Source of the DNA: Euglena gracilis
Taxonomy: Eukaryota > Euglenida > Euglenophyceae > Euglenales
Assembly (NCBI GenBank): GCA_039621445.1
Contig: CP154957.1
Location: 14,438,947-14,502,946, forward strand
DNA: 64,000 nucleotides
Direction of reading: 5' to 3'
In this document: positions 10,830-22,464 of the stretch, in pieces
How positions within the stretch are numbered: position 1 is the first letter of the stretch
Layout: every line of letters begins with the position of its first letter
Notes under the pieces: generated by a model
What the model was told of the DNA's origin: nothing
What the model saw: the letters and a program-made list of their open reading frames with translations, nothing else
The model's database searches: none
Position numbers and translations under genes: made by a program

Positions 10830-11529
10830 GTGTGGGATGCGCAGCGTGCTCGCCGGCATCGAGGATTATGAGCAGGGCGGTCCACAAGGGACAAAGACTT
10901 CTTTTATTAAGGACCACACATTGACCAGAGGACCGGCTTGGCAGACAGGGGGGGGGACGCAAGTGCGTTTTTTTTTGTGGGGATTTTTTTTCGTTTTTTT
11001 TTTGCGGTTGCTTTGTGTTTTGTTTTTTGATTTTCAGCAAAACTTGCGTTTTCTGCGCTTTTTTTTTTATTATTTTCTTTTTTTTTCAGCGATTTTTGGA
11101 TTTTTGCTGGAAAAAAAACTTTGACCATGAAAAATTCTTCATTTTAGCCCTGATTTCCCCCTGAAACCAAAAATTTTGTCAATTTTTTTGTCATTTTTGC
11201 TTTAGTCGACAAAATGCTCATCTTTGTGCAAAATTTTTACTAGTCCCTCTCCCAGGGTAGTTCCTGAGGATTTTATCTGCAATTCGCGTTTTTTGTGTTT
11301 TTTCTGTTTTTTTTTTTTTTATTTTTTTTTTTTGCGTCTAATTTTATAACAGTATAAGGTTCTATGTCCCCCCCCCCCGATTCATTATAGGAAGTCGCAA
11401 AACGTATTTTGAAGCTGTGGGTCGATGGGCGATGGCCCGTGGATCCCAGACGTCAATAATTTACTTATTTCCTCCATCTCTTGGTTTGTCAGATAAAATT
11501 TCCAGGTTTTTTTGTCCATTTTTGTCAAG

Positions 11530-11629
11530 GACCGCACTGACTCAGAGGCCATTATGGGGCGGGAGACACCGGATCGGCTGTTGCGACTCAAGGCCTGTGT
11601 TGCTGCCCAAGCTGTACACTGTGAAGGCG
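11530..11629 (+). CDS. Unrecognised exon following 10829
   Basis: Lies between TTTTGTCAAG and GTGTGAG, conventional splice sites. Encodes DRTDSEAIMGRETPDRLLRL and KACVAAQAVHCEG. Phase fits the exons on either side. Confidence 0.5.
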
Positions 11630-11699
11630 GTGTGAGCCCAGACTGGTCCGTATTTGCCTGAAGCTTCTGCCCTCATAAGGCTTCCTGCATTACTAACAC

Positions 11700-11840
11700 A
11701 CCCCTCCGCCGGGCAACTGTCACCTGACAGGTCGGCCAGTACTGGAGACCCTGATAACTTCCCATCATGACAAGTTGGCGAGTCCCAAGGACCCTACCAG
11801 TTTCTTCGTTTCGCTGGCAGGACCCTGTCAGTTTTCCGTC
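11700..11840. repeat. Diverged CTGTCAGGG-family element
   Basis: Contains GGCAACTGTCACCTGACAGG and further CTGTCAG units like those at 829-1045, but the ends are degraded. Confidence 0.5.
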
Positions 11841-12177
11841 CAATGAATAAAGGTCATTATTATTTCATCGTCGATGGTTTTCATCATTCAGTTGGGTTGT
11901 CAATGCAGCTTGCCAATAATTTGAATGCGCTTTTCTGCCGTTACCGACCTGGGCGGTGCCATGAAGGCTTTGGATTCTATCAAAGTTTTGGACGTATAGT
12001 TTATGCGTGTATGCACATGGGCGGAGACCATCTGTGCTGTTTCATTCATCACCAGAATTATCACGTTGTCAATCAATGTGGCATGCTCACAGTTCTATCA
12101 AATCTATTTTTTTATTGGAACCTTTTTATCCTTCTTCCTTTTTGTATTATGCATTTTCTGATAGATTTTCCCACGTT

Positions 12178-12190
12178 GTTGTTGGTGGTG

Positions 12191-12231
<41 letters not shown>

Positions 12232-12364
12232 GTTGGTGGTGGTGGTGGTGGTGGTGGTGTTGTGGTTGTTGTTGTTCGTCGTCGTCATCTTCGTTGTCGT
12301 TGTTTTTGTATTGTTGTTGTTATTGGCGCGTGCGCGCGCGCGTGTGTGTGTGTCTGTGTGTGTT
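12178..12364. repeat. GTGGTC / GTT / GT microsatellite cluster
   Basis: A GTGGTC hexamer array, then GTT triplets, then a CGCG/GTGT run. Encoded Val and Gly-Arg polymers are artefacts. Confidence 0.9.
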
Positions 12365-12399
12365 ATCAGCTGTGTCATTTAACACAACTTGTCAGACTA

Positions 12400-12640
12400 A
12401 AAAAAACCCTACAACCCACCCCTCCAGGTGGACCAGCCAAAGGACGATGCATAACCCTCACAAAGAAAGATCAAACGCCAGGGACGATTTCTTCCGCCCA
12501 AAAACTTATTTTTGACAATTTTATGTGACCCACCATCATCCAGAATGGCATTTTTGACTAGTTCTGCCAAAAATTGCAATTTGGGGATTCACTTTGGGTG
12601 GTCGTCAAAATTTGTTGACACATAATCCCCCTTTAAAAAC
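12400..12640. repeat. Diverged copy of the AACCCCC-type element
   Basis: Shares GACGATTTCTTCCGCCCAAAA and CACCATCATCCAGAATGGCA-like blocks with the elements at 17284-17640 and (inverted) 58068-58425. Ends unclear. Confidence 0.5.
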
Positions 12641-13255
12641 ACCTGGCTGCGGCTCACCAAAACCAGATCCAATAAGCCCTGGGGGTAATAAGTGGGGGTG
12701 ATATAAGTATAAAAATGGTATAAAAACACAAATATTTGTGCATGATTTATTCTCTCATGAACACTTCCATTTTTTGACCTCATGTTTGAAGACATCCGGG
12801 TGCGCCCAGAGGCCATTACCCAACGATGCAACAGGAATGTGACGCCGGAGCTGCACCTTGGATCGATTTGGTCCACACCAGGCTTTTTTTTGCGTGCCTT
12901 GCGATATTGTTGTTATTTTTGCGGAATGTGTTTCAAATCGAGGAATTTATTCATTTCAGCAATTCAAAGTTTTTCAGAATTCAAGGGAACGGTTTGGCAG
13001 TCTGCTGGAAAACAACATTCGGTTGGGATAGCATTGCAATGTATCTTGAGTAAGACCCTCAACACAAACACCCTGATAAGCTGACCCCCTCCTCAACAAA
13101 CACCAGTCTGCCAAAACGTCTCCAGAAGACATGATTTCAGGTGCCATGTGGGCAACGGCTAAGTCGAAATTCTATTCAAAAATTGAAGCTAAGTCAAAAT
13201 TCATTTAAAAACGCCGCGAGAGAAGGTACTACAGGTCAGAGTGCAATCCAAACAG

Positions 13256-14785
13256 GAGCCGGGCCCTGGCAGCTGTTCCGGCGGCACGTCTTCACGCCGT
13301 TGGAGCTCGTCATCCTGCGCACCAAGCTGGACCCCCACAAGGTGATGTGGCACAAGTATGTCACCCACCGGATGACGGAGTACGAGGCGGCGTTCAAGCA
13401 CCTCTGATGATGCTGGGCGATGCTGGGCGATGCTGGAATTTTTTGTATATTTTGGAGAATTGAATTATTTTTGGGATAATTTTCCCACAAAGCGCCAGTT
13501 TGACACCCATTTTGGCCATAATGGGTCAATTTTTGCTAATTTGGGGGCTATTTATCACTGATTTGGCAAATATTGGGCTAATTGGGGTCTTTTTGAGCAG
13601 ATTTTATGGCATTTTTTTGGCCATCTTGCGCCTTTTTGGTGATTTTGGGTCATTTTTCACAATCTTTTGTGGACATTGTTGGTGTTTTTGGGCAATTTTT
13701 GGTTATTTTGGTTGCTTTTTGGGGCTTTTTGTGGTCAATTTTGGGTTTTTGAGGCCATGTGTGGGGCTTTTGTGGTGATTTCTTGGTCAGGAGCCAATGG
13801 ATGAATACTGGACAGATAATGGACAAGATGCAGACACTGGACAACATGCAGATGGTGGACAAGATGCAGTTGCTGGACAAGAAGCAGATGCTAGACAAGA
13901 TGCAGATACTGGACAGGATGCCGATGCTGGACAAGATGAACTGGATGCAGACACTGGACAACATGCAGATGGTGGACAAGATGCAGCTGCTGGACAAGAA
14001 GCAGATGGTGGACAAGATGCAGATGCTAGACAAGATGCAGATACTGGACAAGATGCAGATGGACAAGATGGGGTGCCACCCTCCACCCTCCAGCACAGAA
14101 CTGTTTTGGACTTTGTTTGTCTGACCGGCAAGAGGCTTGCAACTTGCACTCGATGTTGCCATCTCACAGGCCTGCACCACATCCTCCGGCAAAAAGCCGT
14201 AAAAGTGGTCAAAAGTGGTCAAAAAGCAGGCAAAAGTGGGGTAAAAGTGGTCAGAAAGCAGCAAAAGTGGTAAAAAAGTAGGCAAAAGTAGGCAAAAGTG
14301 GGCAAAAAGCAGTGAAAGTGATCAAAAAGCAGCAACAATGGCCAAAAGTGGGCAAAAAGTAGCAAACGTGAGCAAAAGTGGTCGAAAAGCAACAAAAGTT
14401 GTCAAAAGTGGTCAAAAAGCAGGCAAAAGGGGCCAAAAGTGGTCAAAAAGCAGCAAAAGTGATCAAAAAGCTGCAAAGGTGGTTGGAAATGGGCAAAGGT
14501 GGGCAAAAAGCAGCAAAGGTGGTCAAGAAGCAGTCAAAAGTGGCCAAAGTGGTCAAAAAGCAACCAAAGATGGCCAAAAGTAACCAAAAGTGGGCTAGAG
14601 CGGCAAAAGCAGCAGGCATTATAGGTACACCTTCAAGGGCTCCAAAGGCGATGCTGGGCGATGCTGGGCGATGCTGGGCCCAAGGGCATGGCTGACCAGA
14701 GGTGCTTGGCGGCGTTGACGGCGAATGCAACTCAGGCTGATCGACGCTATCCTGGCCACGTTCACCCTCAGAACTCACAACGACG
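13256..14785 (+). CDS. Unrecognised exon interrupted by a 1.3-kb MITE
   Basis: Coding parts are 13256-13391 and 14714-14785. They encode GAGPWQLFRRHVFTPLELVI, LRTKLDPHKVMWHKYVTH and RMTEYEAA, then LTANATQADRRYPGHVH. The element at 13395-14708 splits the codon after EYEAA and carries a perfect 8-bp duplication, so removing it restores the frame exactly. The acceptor is CAAACAG; a GTAATT donor follows at 14786. Function unknown. Confidence 0.5.
13395..14708 (+). mobile_element. hAT-like MITE family B, copy 1 (1314 bp) in an exon
   Basis: Termini are CAAGCACCTCTG and CAGAGGTGCTTG, with perfect 8-bp duplications GCGGCGTT at 13387-13394 and 14709-14716. Subterminal GATGCTGGGC repeats occur at both ends. 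Inside are a T-rich block with TTGGCCATTTTGGG-type units, a GATGCAGATACTGGACAA minisatellite (about 13820-14070) and a GTGGTCAAAAGTGG minisatellite (14190-14610). No transposase. Confidence 0.92.
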
Positions 14786-15162
14786 GTAATTGCATGGCCG
14801 CAAAAACCAGTTCAAAAATAGATCGAAGAGATCTCCTTAGGCGGCCTATAACTCGCATTTAAGGGTTTGATTTTTTTTGCGCATATTCCAATCTTTTCCA
14901 AAGTTCCAATCTTTTTAAAACCCGGCAGTGACACCCCCCCCCCCAGATCCTTAAGCAATAGCCTGGTTGGGACCCAGTGAACTGGTCCAATTTTGGTGTG
15001 CACCATTTTTTAAAAAAAAAATCAAAACCCCCGGTTTGAAATCTGGGAGGCGTGAATATCCCCAAAACAGGGCCAAAATCCCAGTTGTGTCTTCCCGTTT
15101 TGAAGCCTTGAGTTTGTTTCTACAGACCAGGTAAAATTTGATTTTTGTGTTGCTTTTTCAGG

Positions 15163-15298
15163 CTCTGTGGGTTGCCTGTTGAGTCGTCCAGAGGGTGGAC
15201 TCTGTGCATGTTGTGAAAAAGCTGAAAAGCGGCGTGCCAGAGAGAGTTGTGGTCCCTGGCACTTGAAATGGGAGTCGCAGCACAGTGGGGAACCATTC
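15163..15298 (+). CDS. Possible orphan exon
   Basis: Flanked by TTGCTTTTTCAG and GTGAAGG, good splice sites. One open frame encodes SVGCLLSRPEGGLCACCEKA followed by a basic, Cys/Trp-containing stretch. It does not connect in frame with the preceding exon by the simplest junction. No family recognised. Confidence 0.3.
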
Positions 15299-15540
15299 AG
15301 GTGAAGGGGTTGGGGGGGGGATAGAGGGAAAGGCCAGGCTCTTGTCCCCACATCTGGTGAGTAACCCCAGCCCACACTGCCGGAAACCGAAGGTAATGGT
15401 TATGGAAATTGCGCACAATGGTTATGGACGTTGTGCAATAGCAACAACCATCGTTTCGCACATACACAATGCACAACCATTGCGCATGTGCGCAATAGAT
15501 AGCAGAATGCCCTGAATTTATGGGCGTGTCCCTTTGATGT

Positions 15541-16127
15541 GTTACAGCGTGTTGGGGCCCTCCTCTGCACGGCCGGTGTTGGGCTTGGTGAGGAAATTGA
15601 TTGTGCAGGTGCGCAATTGCCCGCACAAACTAAACGCACACCTAACGTGTAATTTGAATGGACAAGCAATGCATTGTTTAAACATACCCATTGCGCACCT
15701 GCATAATCAATTTCCTCACCAATCCCAACCAGACAATTGCTTAAGCACTGACCAACCCCCCCCCCCCCGGGGGGGGTGACTGGTTTTTTCAAAGTGACTG
15801 ACTGGTTTTTGGCCCGGACCCCTCCCCCCCCCGGGGGGGGGGGTCGGCCAGGAGTGGGCAAAAGTGGCTTGAGTGACCCGGCGCCGAAGGCGCCGGAAAA
15901 TTTTTTGGGGCCTAAAATGGCCTAAAGTGACTGGAAAGTGGCCGTTTTTCTGAGTGGCCGACCCCCCCCCGGGGGGGGTAGTGACTGGCTGGTTTTTTGA
16001 AAATGAGTGACTGACTGTTTTTTAAAAAAAAAAGTGGAGTGACCCCCCCCCTCCCCCCCCCGGGGGTCGGTAAGCAATTGTATGATCCCAACATCGGCCA
16101 TGCAAAGAGGGCCTCCAACACGCTGTA
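15541..16127. repeat. Long inverted-repeat element split by a hAT MITE
   Basis: The left arm 15541-15617 pairs with a right arm made of 15690-15729 plus 16093-16127; the MITE at 15730-16084 interrupts the right arm. Arms share TTACAGCGTGTTGG and GTGAGGAAATTGATT. Flanks are rich in GCGCAAT/ATTGCGC words. Confidence 0.8.
15730..16084 (+). mobile_element. hAT-like MITE family A, copy 2 (355 bp)
   Basis: Starts CAGACAATTGCTTAAG, ends TAAGCAATTGTATG, flanked by perfect 8-bp duplications ATCCCAAC (15722-15729, 16085-16092). It is the best-preserved copy, with matching 10-bp inverted ends. Confidence 0.95.
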
Positions 16128-16317
16128 AGGCAGTGTGGGCAGGGTGGCTATTGCGCAGATGCGCAATGCTTACCCAATTTCAAGGCAACGTGATTACCTG
16201 GCACTTTGGGTGCATGCACACCACCCTGTGCCCTTAGACTGTAAAGTTCCAAGTCGTTGCTTTCGTGCCCAGGCCCTGGGGGGAGGGACAGACCAATGCG
16301 GACTGTCCTGACAGTCG

Positions 16318-16605
16318 GGTTGGTGTTGGAATCAGGGGTTTTTTTAATCTTGGACCCCCGGGGGGGGAGGGGGGGGAGGGTGGGTGGGTCCGGCCTAGCC
16401 CCCCCCCCCAGGGGGAGGGGTGGGATATACTTTTCGGCGCCTTTGGCGCCGAAATTTTTTGAAAAAGGTGCTATTTTTGGCATTCGCGATTTTTCGGCCA
16501 TTTCGGGCAAAAGTGAGTGGGTCCCCCCGCCCCCGGCCCCCCCCCCCAGGGGGTGGGTGGGTGGGGGGGGGACCCCCCTCCCCCCCGGTCTTAAGGAAAG
16601 CCCTG
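16318..16605. repeat. C/G-run element with GGGATATACTTTTCGGCGCC core, copy 1
   Basis: A G-rich block, GGGTGGGTCC, then TTTTCGGCGCCTTTGGCGCC and AAAAAGGTGCTATTTTTGGC, then a C/G block ending CCCCGGTCTTAAGGAA. Related copies lie at 29785-30077 and 59325-59610. Confidence 0.7.
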
Positions 16606-17112
16606 GTTGGAATGCAGAACTTTTTTGCGAGGTAGCTCATCGGCGCAATTTTCTAGTCACATTCAAAAGCAAAGTGCGAGTTAGGCCTCCTAAGATTCAC
16701 CCACAGAAGATGCATGAGCATAGATGAACAAAAATACATTATTATCTTCCTTTATGTCTATTTGATTTACGTCTCTTATATAGTATTATTTACAGATTAT
16801 TATAACATATTTTCATAAACATATTCATCACATTATTTTTCAATGTAAACAGAAATGTTTTTTGTATGAGTTTCTACATTTTCTTATTTATTTTCTTTGG
16901 CATGTTAGGTGCAGGGATTTTTAAAGGTTAGACCCCCAGGGGGAGGCTTTCTTTTTCTTTTGGACCCAAAATTGACCCCCAACATGTGGGTCCCCCGGAC
17001 CCCCATTGGGTAAGACAGTCCCTGGGTAACTGGGACCCCCCCCCATTCTCTGGGGCCTGTTTTCACCGCATCCATCGTGATGCAAATAATTGCACATTTC
17101 GGTCTTTTCATT

Positions 17113-17730
17113 TACCTCCCCTACCCTTGTCCAACGACCACCCCCCCCCCGGTCAGTAGCGATCTTTTTCCAGGTGATCTTTTTTTCCAGACGTTTGCGT
17201 TCTTACGTACTTACGAATTTTGTACCTGATCAACAAGTTCTCTATCGGCACTCTACTGGAGATGTTGCCAATGCTGTTGTTGGTTAGAGCATAACCCCCC
17301 CATCTATAACCCCCCCCATTTATATAACCCCCCCCCCTCAGGCCGACCAACTAAACCGGGGCTTATAACCCCCTTCCCCTGGGGAAGAAAAATGAAACCC
17401 GCCGGGGACGATTTTTTCGACCGCAAACTCCCCAGAAATTCATTTTTGGGCAGCTTTTTGAGACCGACCATCATCAAAAATGCCATTTTTGACCAAATTT
17501 GCCAAAAAGTGCCAATTTAGGGGGGTTTCGAGGTCATTTTGGGGGATCGGATTTTCACCAACAATTCCAACAACATTTTTCTTCACCTTGGGGCGAAGCG
17601 GGAGAAAAATTTTGACCCCGGTCTTGTCTAATGACCACCCTCCCCCAGTCAGTAGCGATATTTGGCCAAAATAGCGACCACCCCCAAAATAGCGATATTT
17701 AGTGGTCGTTGGACAAGGGGGTGGGAGGTA
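17113..17730. mobile_element. Inverted-repeat element with TTGTCCAACGACCAC ends, copy 1
   Basis: Left end TACCTCCCCTACCCTTGTCC, then AACGACCAC; the right end is its near-perfect reverse complement. A second repeat (about 17284-17640) lies inside and may be nested. Related ends occur at 23572-23995. Confidence 0.75.
17284..17640. repeat. Nested AACCCCC-type repeat, copy 1
   Basis: C-rich ends with TATAACCCCC units and a core containing GACGATTTTTTCGACCGC and GACCATCATCAAAAATGCCA. An opposite-orientation copy lies at 58068-58425. Confidence 0.65.
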
Positions 17731-18304
17731 GTTTCATTAAAATGAATAAAATAATCTATTTAAAGGTTGCACAAGTTTTCAACAACAGCAACAACAACAA
17801 CGACGACAACAACAAGAAACCTTAGCTAGTGCCGCGCAGGTGAATGTGCAGGGCGGGAGGCCGGTCAAAGTGTTTTCGAACCACCTCAAACGACATTTGA
17901 GAAGCGTCCTCGGCTCACAGGCGTCCTCGAACAGCATAAGAGGATGATCGCGAGCATCACCTTATGGACCTGAATGCATGTTTCAAATTACCGTCTTGTC
18001 AGGTGACAGTTTCTTGGGGGGCAGGTACGGAGCACCCTCCTCCAGTCTCTCCCCCCACCCTCCTTCAGACCCGAGGGGGTCCGGGACCCCCTAGAACCCA
18101 AAGAAACTCTCTTCCGCTTCACCCTGGGAAGATGTTCTTTAGTATTTTTTTTTGTTTTTTGTGTATTTTGGTGTATTTTTGGTATTTAGTTGCATTTTCT
18201 TTTTTTTAAGAAAAAGGTCAAGAATGCGATTTTGGGGCTTTTTTAAGCCCCCCAAAATTTTGAAAATGTTTGCACAGGAGAGGGGGAGGTCCGACCCCCA
18301 CTCC

Positions 18305-18995
18305 ATTCAGTGTGTATCACCAAAAAAAATTGTGTATCATGTGTAGCACATCGAAACATTTTGTGTAGACCTGCGTATCAACAAAAGTTTTCCCAAAAAT
18401 TCAAAAAAGAAAAGATTCTGTTCTTCGCCAGGGCCAGAAGTTTTTTTCTTCCGTTTGGTGCCCCAGGGGGAGGGGAAGTGGGCAGGCAGTTGTATTTTTT
18501 CAAACTAAAGAATTGAAACAATTTCAAGGTTTTAATATTTTTTCTTTCCCTCTACGTCGAACGCCCCCTTCGGAGGTTTGGCCAGATTTTTGGGCTGGAC
18601 TTTTGGACATTCTTTGAGCAAAACAAAATGTCAGAATTTCCGAAAATTTTTGACGTGAAGCGCCGGAAGGAAAAAATTGACCCATTTTTCGGGTGTTTTT
18701 TTTCCTCGGTACCCTCCGATTTCTTTGGACTCTTTGTCATGATACACAAATTTTTTTGATGTGATCTATGCTTTGGGCCCACGTACCCACCCCCAGGGGG
18801 GCGGGCTCTGGGGGTCAATTTTGGGGTTTGAAAATTCCTAAAATTTTCGAAAATGTGTCTCCAGCGGGGTACTCGCTCAGCCTGACCCCTCCAGGTGTCA
18901 TTTCTCATGGGATCAAAAAGGTGTATGTATCACCAGAAAAAAATTTATGTCTCGCATGTGTATCACCCAAAAAAATTGTGTATTGCCACGAAGTT
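18305..18995. repeat. GTGTATCACC subrepeat element
   Basis: Short direct repeats GTGTATCACCAAAAAAAATT and variants occur at both ends of this gene-free stretch. The middle contains a GTGAAGCGCCGGAAGG block shared with 23670-23820. Nothing coding seen. Confidence 0.5.
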
Positions 18996-19108
18996 GTGAT
19001 GCGCATTAAGTGAATGTCTGGGGGAGGGGGGCTTTTTCCAATTGAAAAGCAGCGCAGTGGAGGGGCGAATGGAAATGATTCACCAGAAATCGAGGCATCA
19101 TCCCCAGG

Positions 19109-19231
19109 ATGGTCTCGCAGGGGGACCGGGGGCTGCGGCTGCAGGCCCTCATACTCCTCATCAGCGGCGCCTTCTGTCGTTTCTTAGAGCCGGTGGACCC
19201 CATCGCCAACGAATGTACGGAAGTCCACGCT
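19109..19231 (+). CDS. Unknown gene exon 1
   Basis: Encodes MVSQGDRGLRLQALILLISG, then AFCRFLEPVDPIANE. Ends before GCCCAG. Confidence 0.5.
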
Positions 19232-22200
19232 GCCCAGCGGTCGTCCCTGTCCAGGCATCGCTGTGAGTGATAAGCCTTGAGCATGTTGTGTGATTTGAAA
19301 GCCCCCCGACCAGCAGTGTATTGCTCAACAGCAAATTTTATCCGAAGTTTGGTGGTCTGATGTGTGCACCTCGACCCGTCTGCCGCCCCCCCCCACAGAA
19401 AGGGAGGTCGAACCCAATTTGGTTAACCCCCCCCGATGGGGCTCCTCCCATTCTTAGCACGAATTATTTTAGGGCCTGGGGTGCCCTCGATCCTGCAATT
19501 TTGTTTATGACCGAGGACATGAGCCACAAATGCACGTCAGCTGCTGCACTTCTCAGCCCCTCCTTTAGGATGCACCACTCAGACTCCAGTGGCACTGGTC
19601 CGACGGTGTCCCCGCATGAGCCGGGCTCCCCAGCCTGTAAAACCCCCAAACCCCGCCGACAGGTGATGGGTGGGGCGGGTCGCCCCCCCCCCCATCTTGG
19701 TGGGGCCCCCCATCAGGCCTTCCCGTTTTTCTGGCGGCGTTGATTTTAGAGCAGAATTTCCTTCGGCACCGAATACCATCTTCCTTGGCCAAGTGCTGTG
19801 GTGTGATGGGTGGGCAACCCCCCCCCCCAACCAGGCCTTCCCGTCCAGCCCTGCCCGGCAGTGGCGGTGCCTGCCGGTACAGGGGCTGCTGCTGCCCGCC
19901 CGCCCGCCGCCGACGCTCGCCTCGCTCGCCGTGTTCCGGCTGCAGGCCCTGGCAGACCCGCCAGTGTGGGTGTGGCACCGCCTTCTCCTGCGCCACCTGT
20001 CCAGGCCGGCGTTGCCGCGGGAATCGACCGGGCGTTTTCTCTTGTGCTGGCGATGCCCAACCCTTTCTGACCAGAGAAAGAAAATTGATTCCACGGTATC
20101 AAAAATGCTAAATAGAAAAGTTAAATCAAGTTTATTTTTTGTGCCTCCATCGCTCGTTGTGCGGTTTTTATTTTATTTTTGTCGTCGATGTGTTGATTTT
20201 TTTTCTCTTGTCGATTTTTGTTATTACACACATTTTTTTCAGGGCTTTTGTGAAGTGTTGTAAACCATCCTGTTATTTCTTCTTCCATTAGTGCCAGATT
20301 TCCAGAGTAACGTTCCAGAAATTGTAAGGGACCCTGGCACCGTGCACTGTCAGCAACGTATGGCAAGCTGTCAGAGTTCCCTGGATCGGTCAATTTTTGA
20401 AGGTCGGGCTGTTGGAATGGGCTGTACCGGCACGGAGCCCACTGAAACGGGTTATAATTACTAACCCCGGAAGCTGTCAAGGTCCCAAGGATTGCTATGC
20501 TTTCACCCTTCGACGTTGTCAGGGTTGCTAAGGAGGACCAAAGACTTGTGATTCAATACCGTTCTGTTGCCAGCCTGCTCAAAAACGCGCTAAATTCAGG
20601 GAACGCGACAGCCAAGGAAGGACAGGCCTTTGCTGGAGCACTGCTTTGGTGAGCAGACACACCCCATTTCATTCATTCAAAACATTTTTTCCCACGTGTG
20701 CAATTGTCTATTCAGGGATGCTCCGGTCGGCTGGCAGGTGGATACAGGGGTTATCCCAGACACAGGCAAAAAAGTCAAAATCCAGCCGGGTTGGTTATTT
20801 TTCAGTCGGACATAAAAACTTAAAAAAAACTTCCCCCCATAGCATTGTGAGCAATTTTTGACCCTTTCTTTTTGCTTCAGCCCGAATTTATCTCAGGTGC
20901 CCCCCAAAAAAATAGTTGAAACCGTTTCAAATATCCCAAACCCCCATCAGATCAGGGTGATACGTTCCACCTAGAAAAAATATTGGCAATGCAAACCTGT
21001 GTTTACCCCCCCAAATGGTCGAAGTTGTCAGCGAAAGTTAAGAGAGCTTTGTGAATACGCAAGTTTGATTTCTCAACCTCAGAGCAGAATCCTCAAGATT
21101 CATCCCCTTTGGATCTTGACTGAGCTTGAAGACCAACCCGGAGGTGGAAGAGTTTTGAAATTCTAGGGGGGGGGGGCATGTTTTTGTTTCGACCCCATGG
21201 CGCGGGTTCCTTGTAACCTCTATTGCTGACCTCGATATCTGTGGCTTGCCCGTCGCTCTTTGGCTCCCTCGGCGATGGATGGGCTGCGAGTAGTGGTGTG
21301 CCGGTACCTCGTGATGGGCCTGGAGGAAGAATGTCCCCTCACTCTGGCGCCACTGCGGAAGGTCCGCCCGGTGCGTTTCGTAAATGGCGGCATATATAAT
21401 TGCGGGTGCCACAATGGGCTGAACAGGGTTCCTCCCTTGTGCACTGTTGGCTTTTGGGGTAAGAATGCTATTTCACTCATCCTCAAACATTTCCATTTCC
21501 ACATTTCGAACCTTGCTGAGGTCCTAGTGGTGGATAATAGTAAATTGACGTGATGTATGTGCCGCGCACTGCCCTCAGCTGCAAAGCATCTTTGATGTGG
21601 TCGCTCTGCCAGAGAAGCACATTGCCAGCCTCAAAGCCCACGTTGACTTTGACATTGAAACAAAAACGGTACAATGTGTTTTCTGTCGACAACCCTTTGA
21701 AATGTCGTTCAAATGCCCTTTGATAACAACAAATTGTAGGTGCCTGGTCAGAACCTCTAGGTTGTTTGACCAATCGGCCATTTGCCCAGAAGAGCACATG
21801 CTCGAATTTCCTTTGAAGAACCTCCCTCCCCCAAAACATTTCCTAAGCCAAGGGATCATGTGTGGTGGACAACCCTTGCAGGGGGGGGGGGCAGGCGAGC
21901 AGGGGGGGGGGAGGACTCACCCGGCCAGTTGCTCACCCAGCCAGGCGAAGCAACACAAAAGCATTGGCGTCAGAGGTCCCTGGCCACTCACCGCACAGCA
22001 AACTGGGCCAGAAGCGAAGTTAGCACCAGCCATAAACAGACAAGAAGCCTTAGTGCAACTAAGGGGGGGGAGGGTGGATGGTGTGGGACAGCGAAAGTCC
22101 CGAGGGAAGTTGTGACTGGAACGTTTGGGTCGTGGACACCGGGGGGGGGGGGCACCTGTGCTGCAGAAAACCAACCCAGACATGAGCAAAACGTAGTGAG

Positions 22201-22423
22201 TTGTTGGCGGGAGGGGCTTGGGGCCAGCCTTTGACAGGTGGGTGGGGACCCCGCCCTCTGGTCCGAGAAGCTGATGTCTGTAATGAGAGATGGGTATGGA
22301 CAAGAGTATGGCCAACGCAGTCAAAGCCCGGCCCCGCTTCGCGACGGCGGAGGAGCTCACGCTGTGGGAACTGCGGGCGTGGACCGCGTTGCAGAACTAC
22401 GAGGAGGAGCGGCGGCGTGGCGC

Positions 22424-22464
<41 letters not shown>

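Noticed and set aside
11843-12382. 179-codon frame with a plausible first third
   Set aside because: Two thirds is poly-Val from the GTGGTC/GTT arrays; a short alternative frame (DLGGAMKALDSIKVLD, about 11946-11995) lacks clear splice support.
13759-14273. Repetitive frames with DAGQDADTGQ-type repeats resembling a repeat protein
   Set aside because: They are minisatellite translations inside MITE B; the same array in other copies is read in different frames.
14195-14610. Lys/Ser/Gln-rich frames resembling a nuclear protein
   Set aside because: They translate the GTGGTCAAAAGTGG minisatellite of MITE B.
13800-14620. Regularly spaced repeats considered as a CRISPR-like array
   Set aside because: Units are tandem without unique spacers, and the genome is eukaryotic.
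21597-22115. 172-codon frame with CxxC-like cysteines downstream of unknown-gene exon 4
   Set aside because: After 21668 the frame runs through a splice donor into intronic G-runs; the cysteine pattern matches no zinc-finger type I know.
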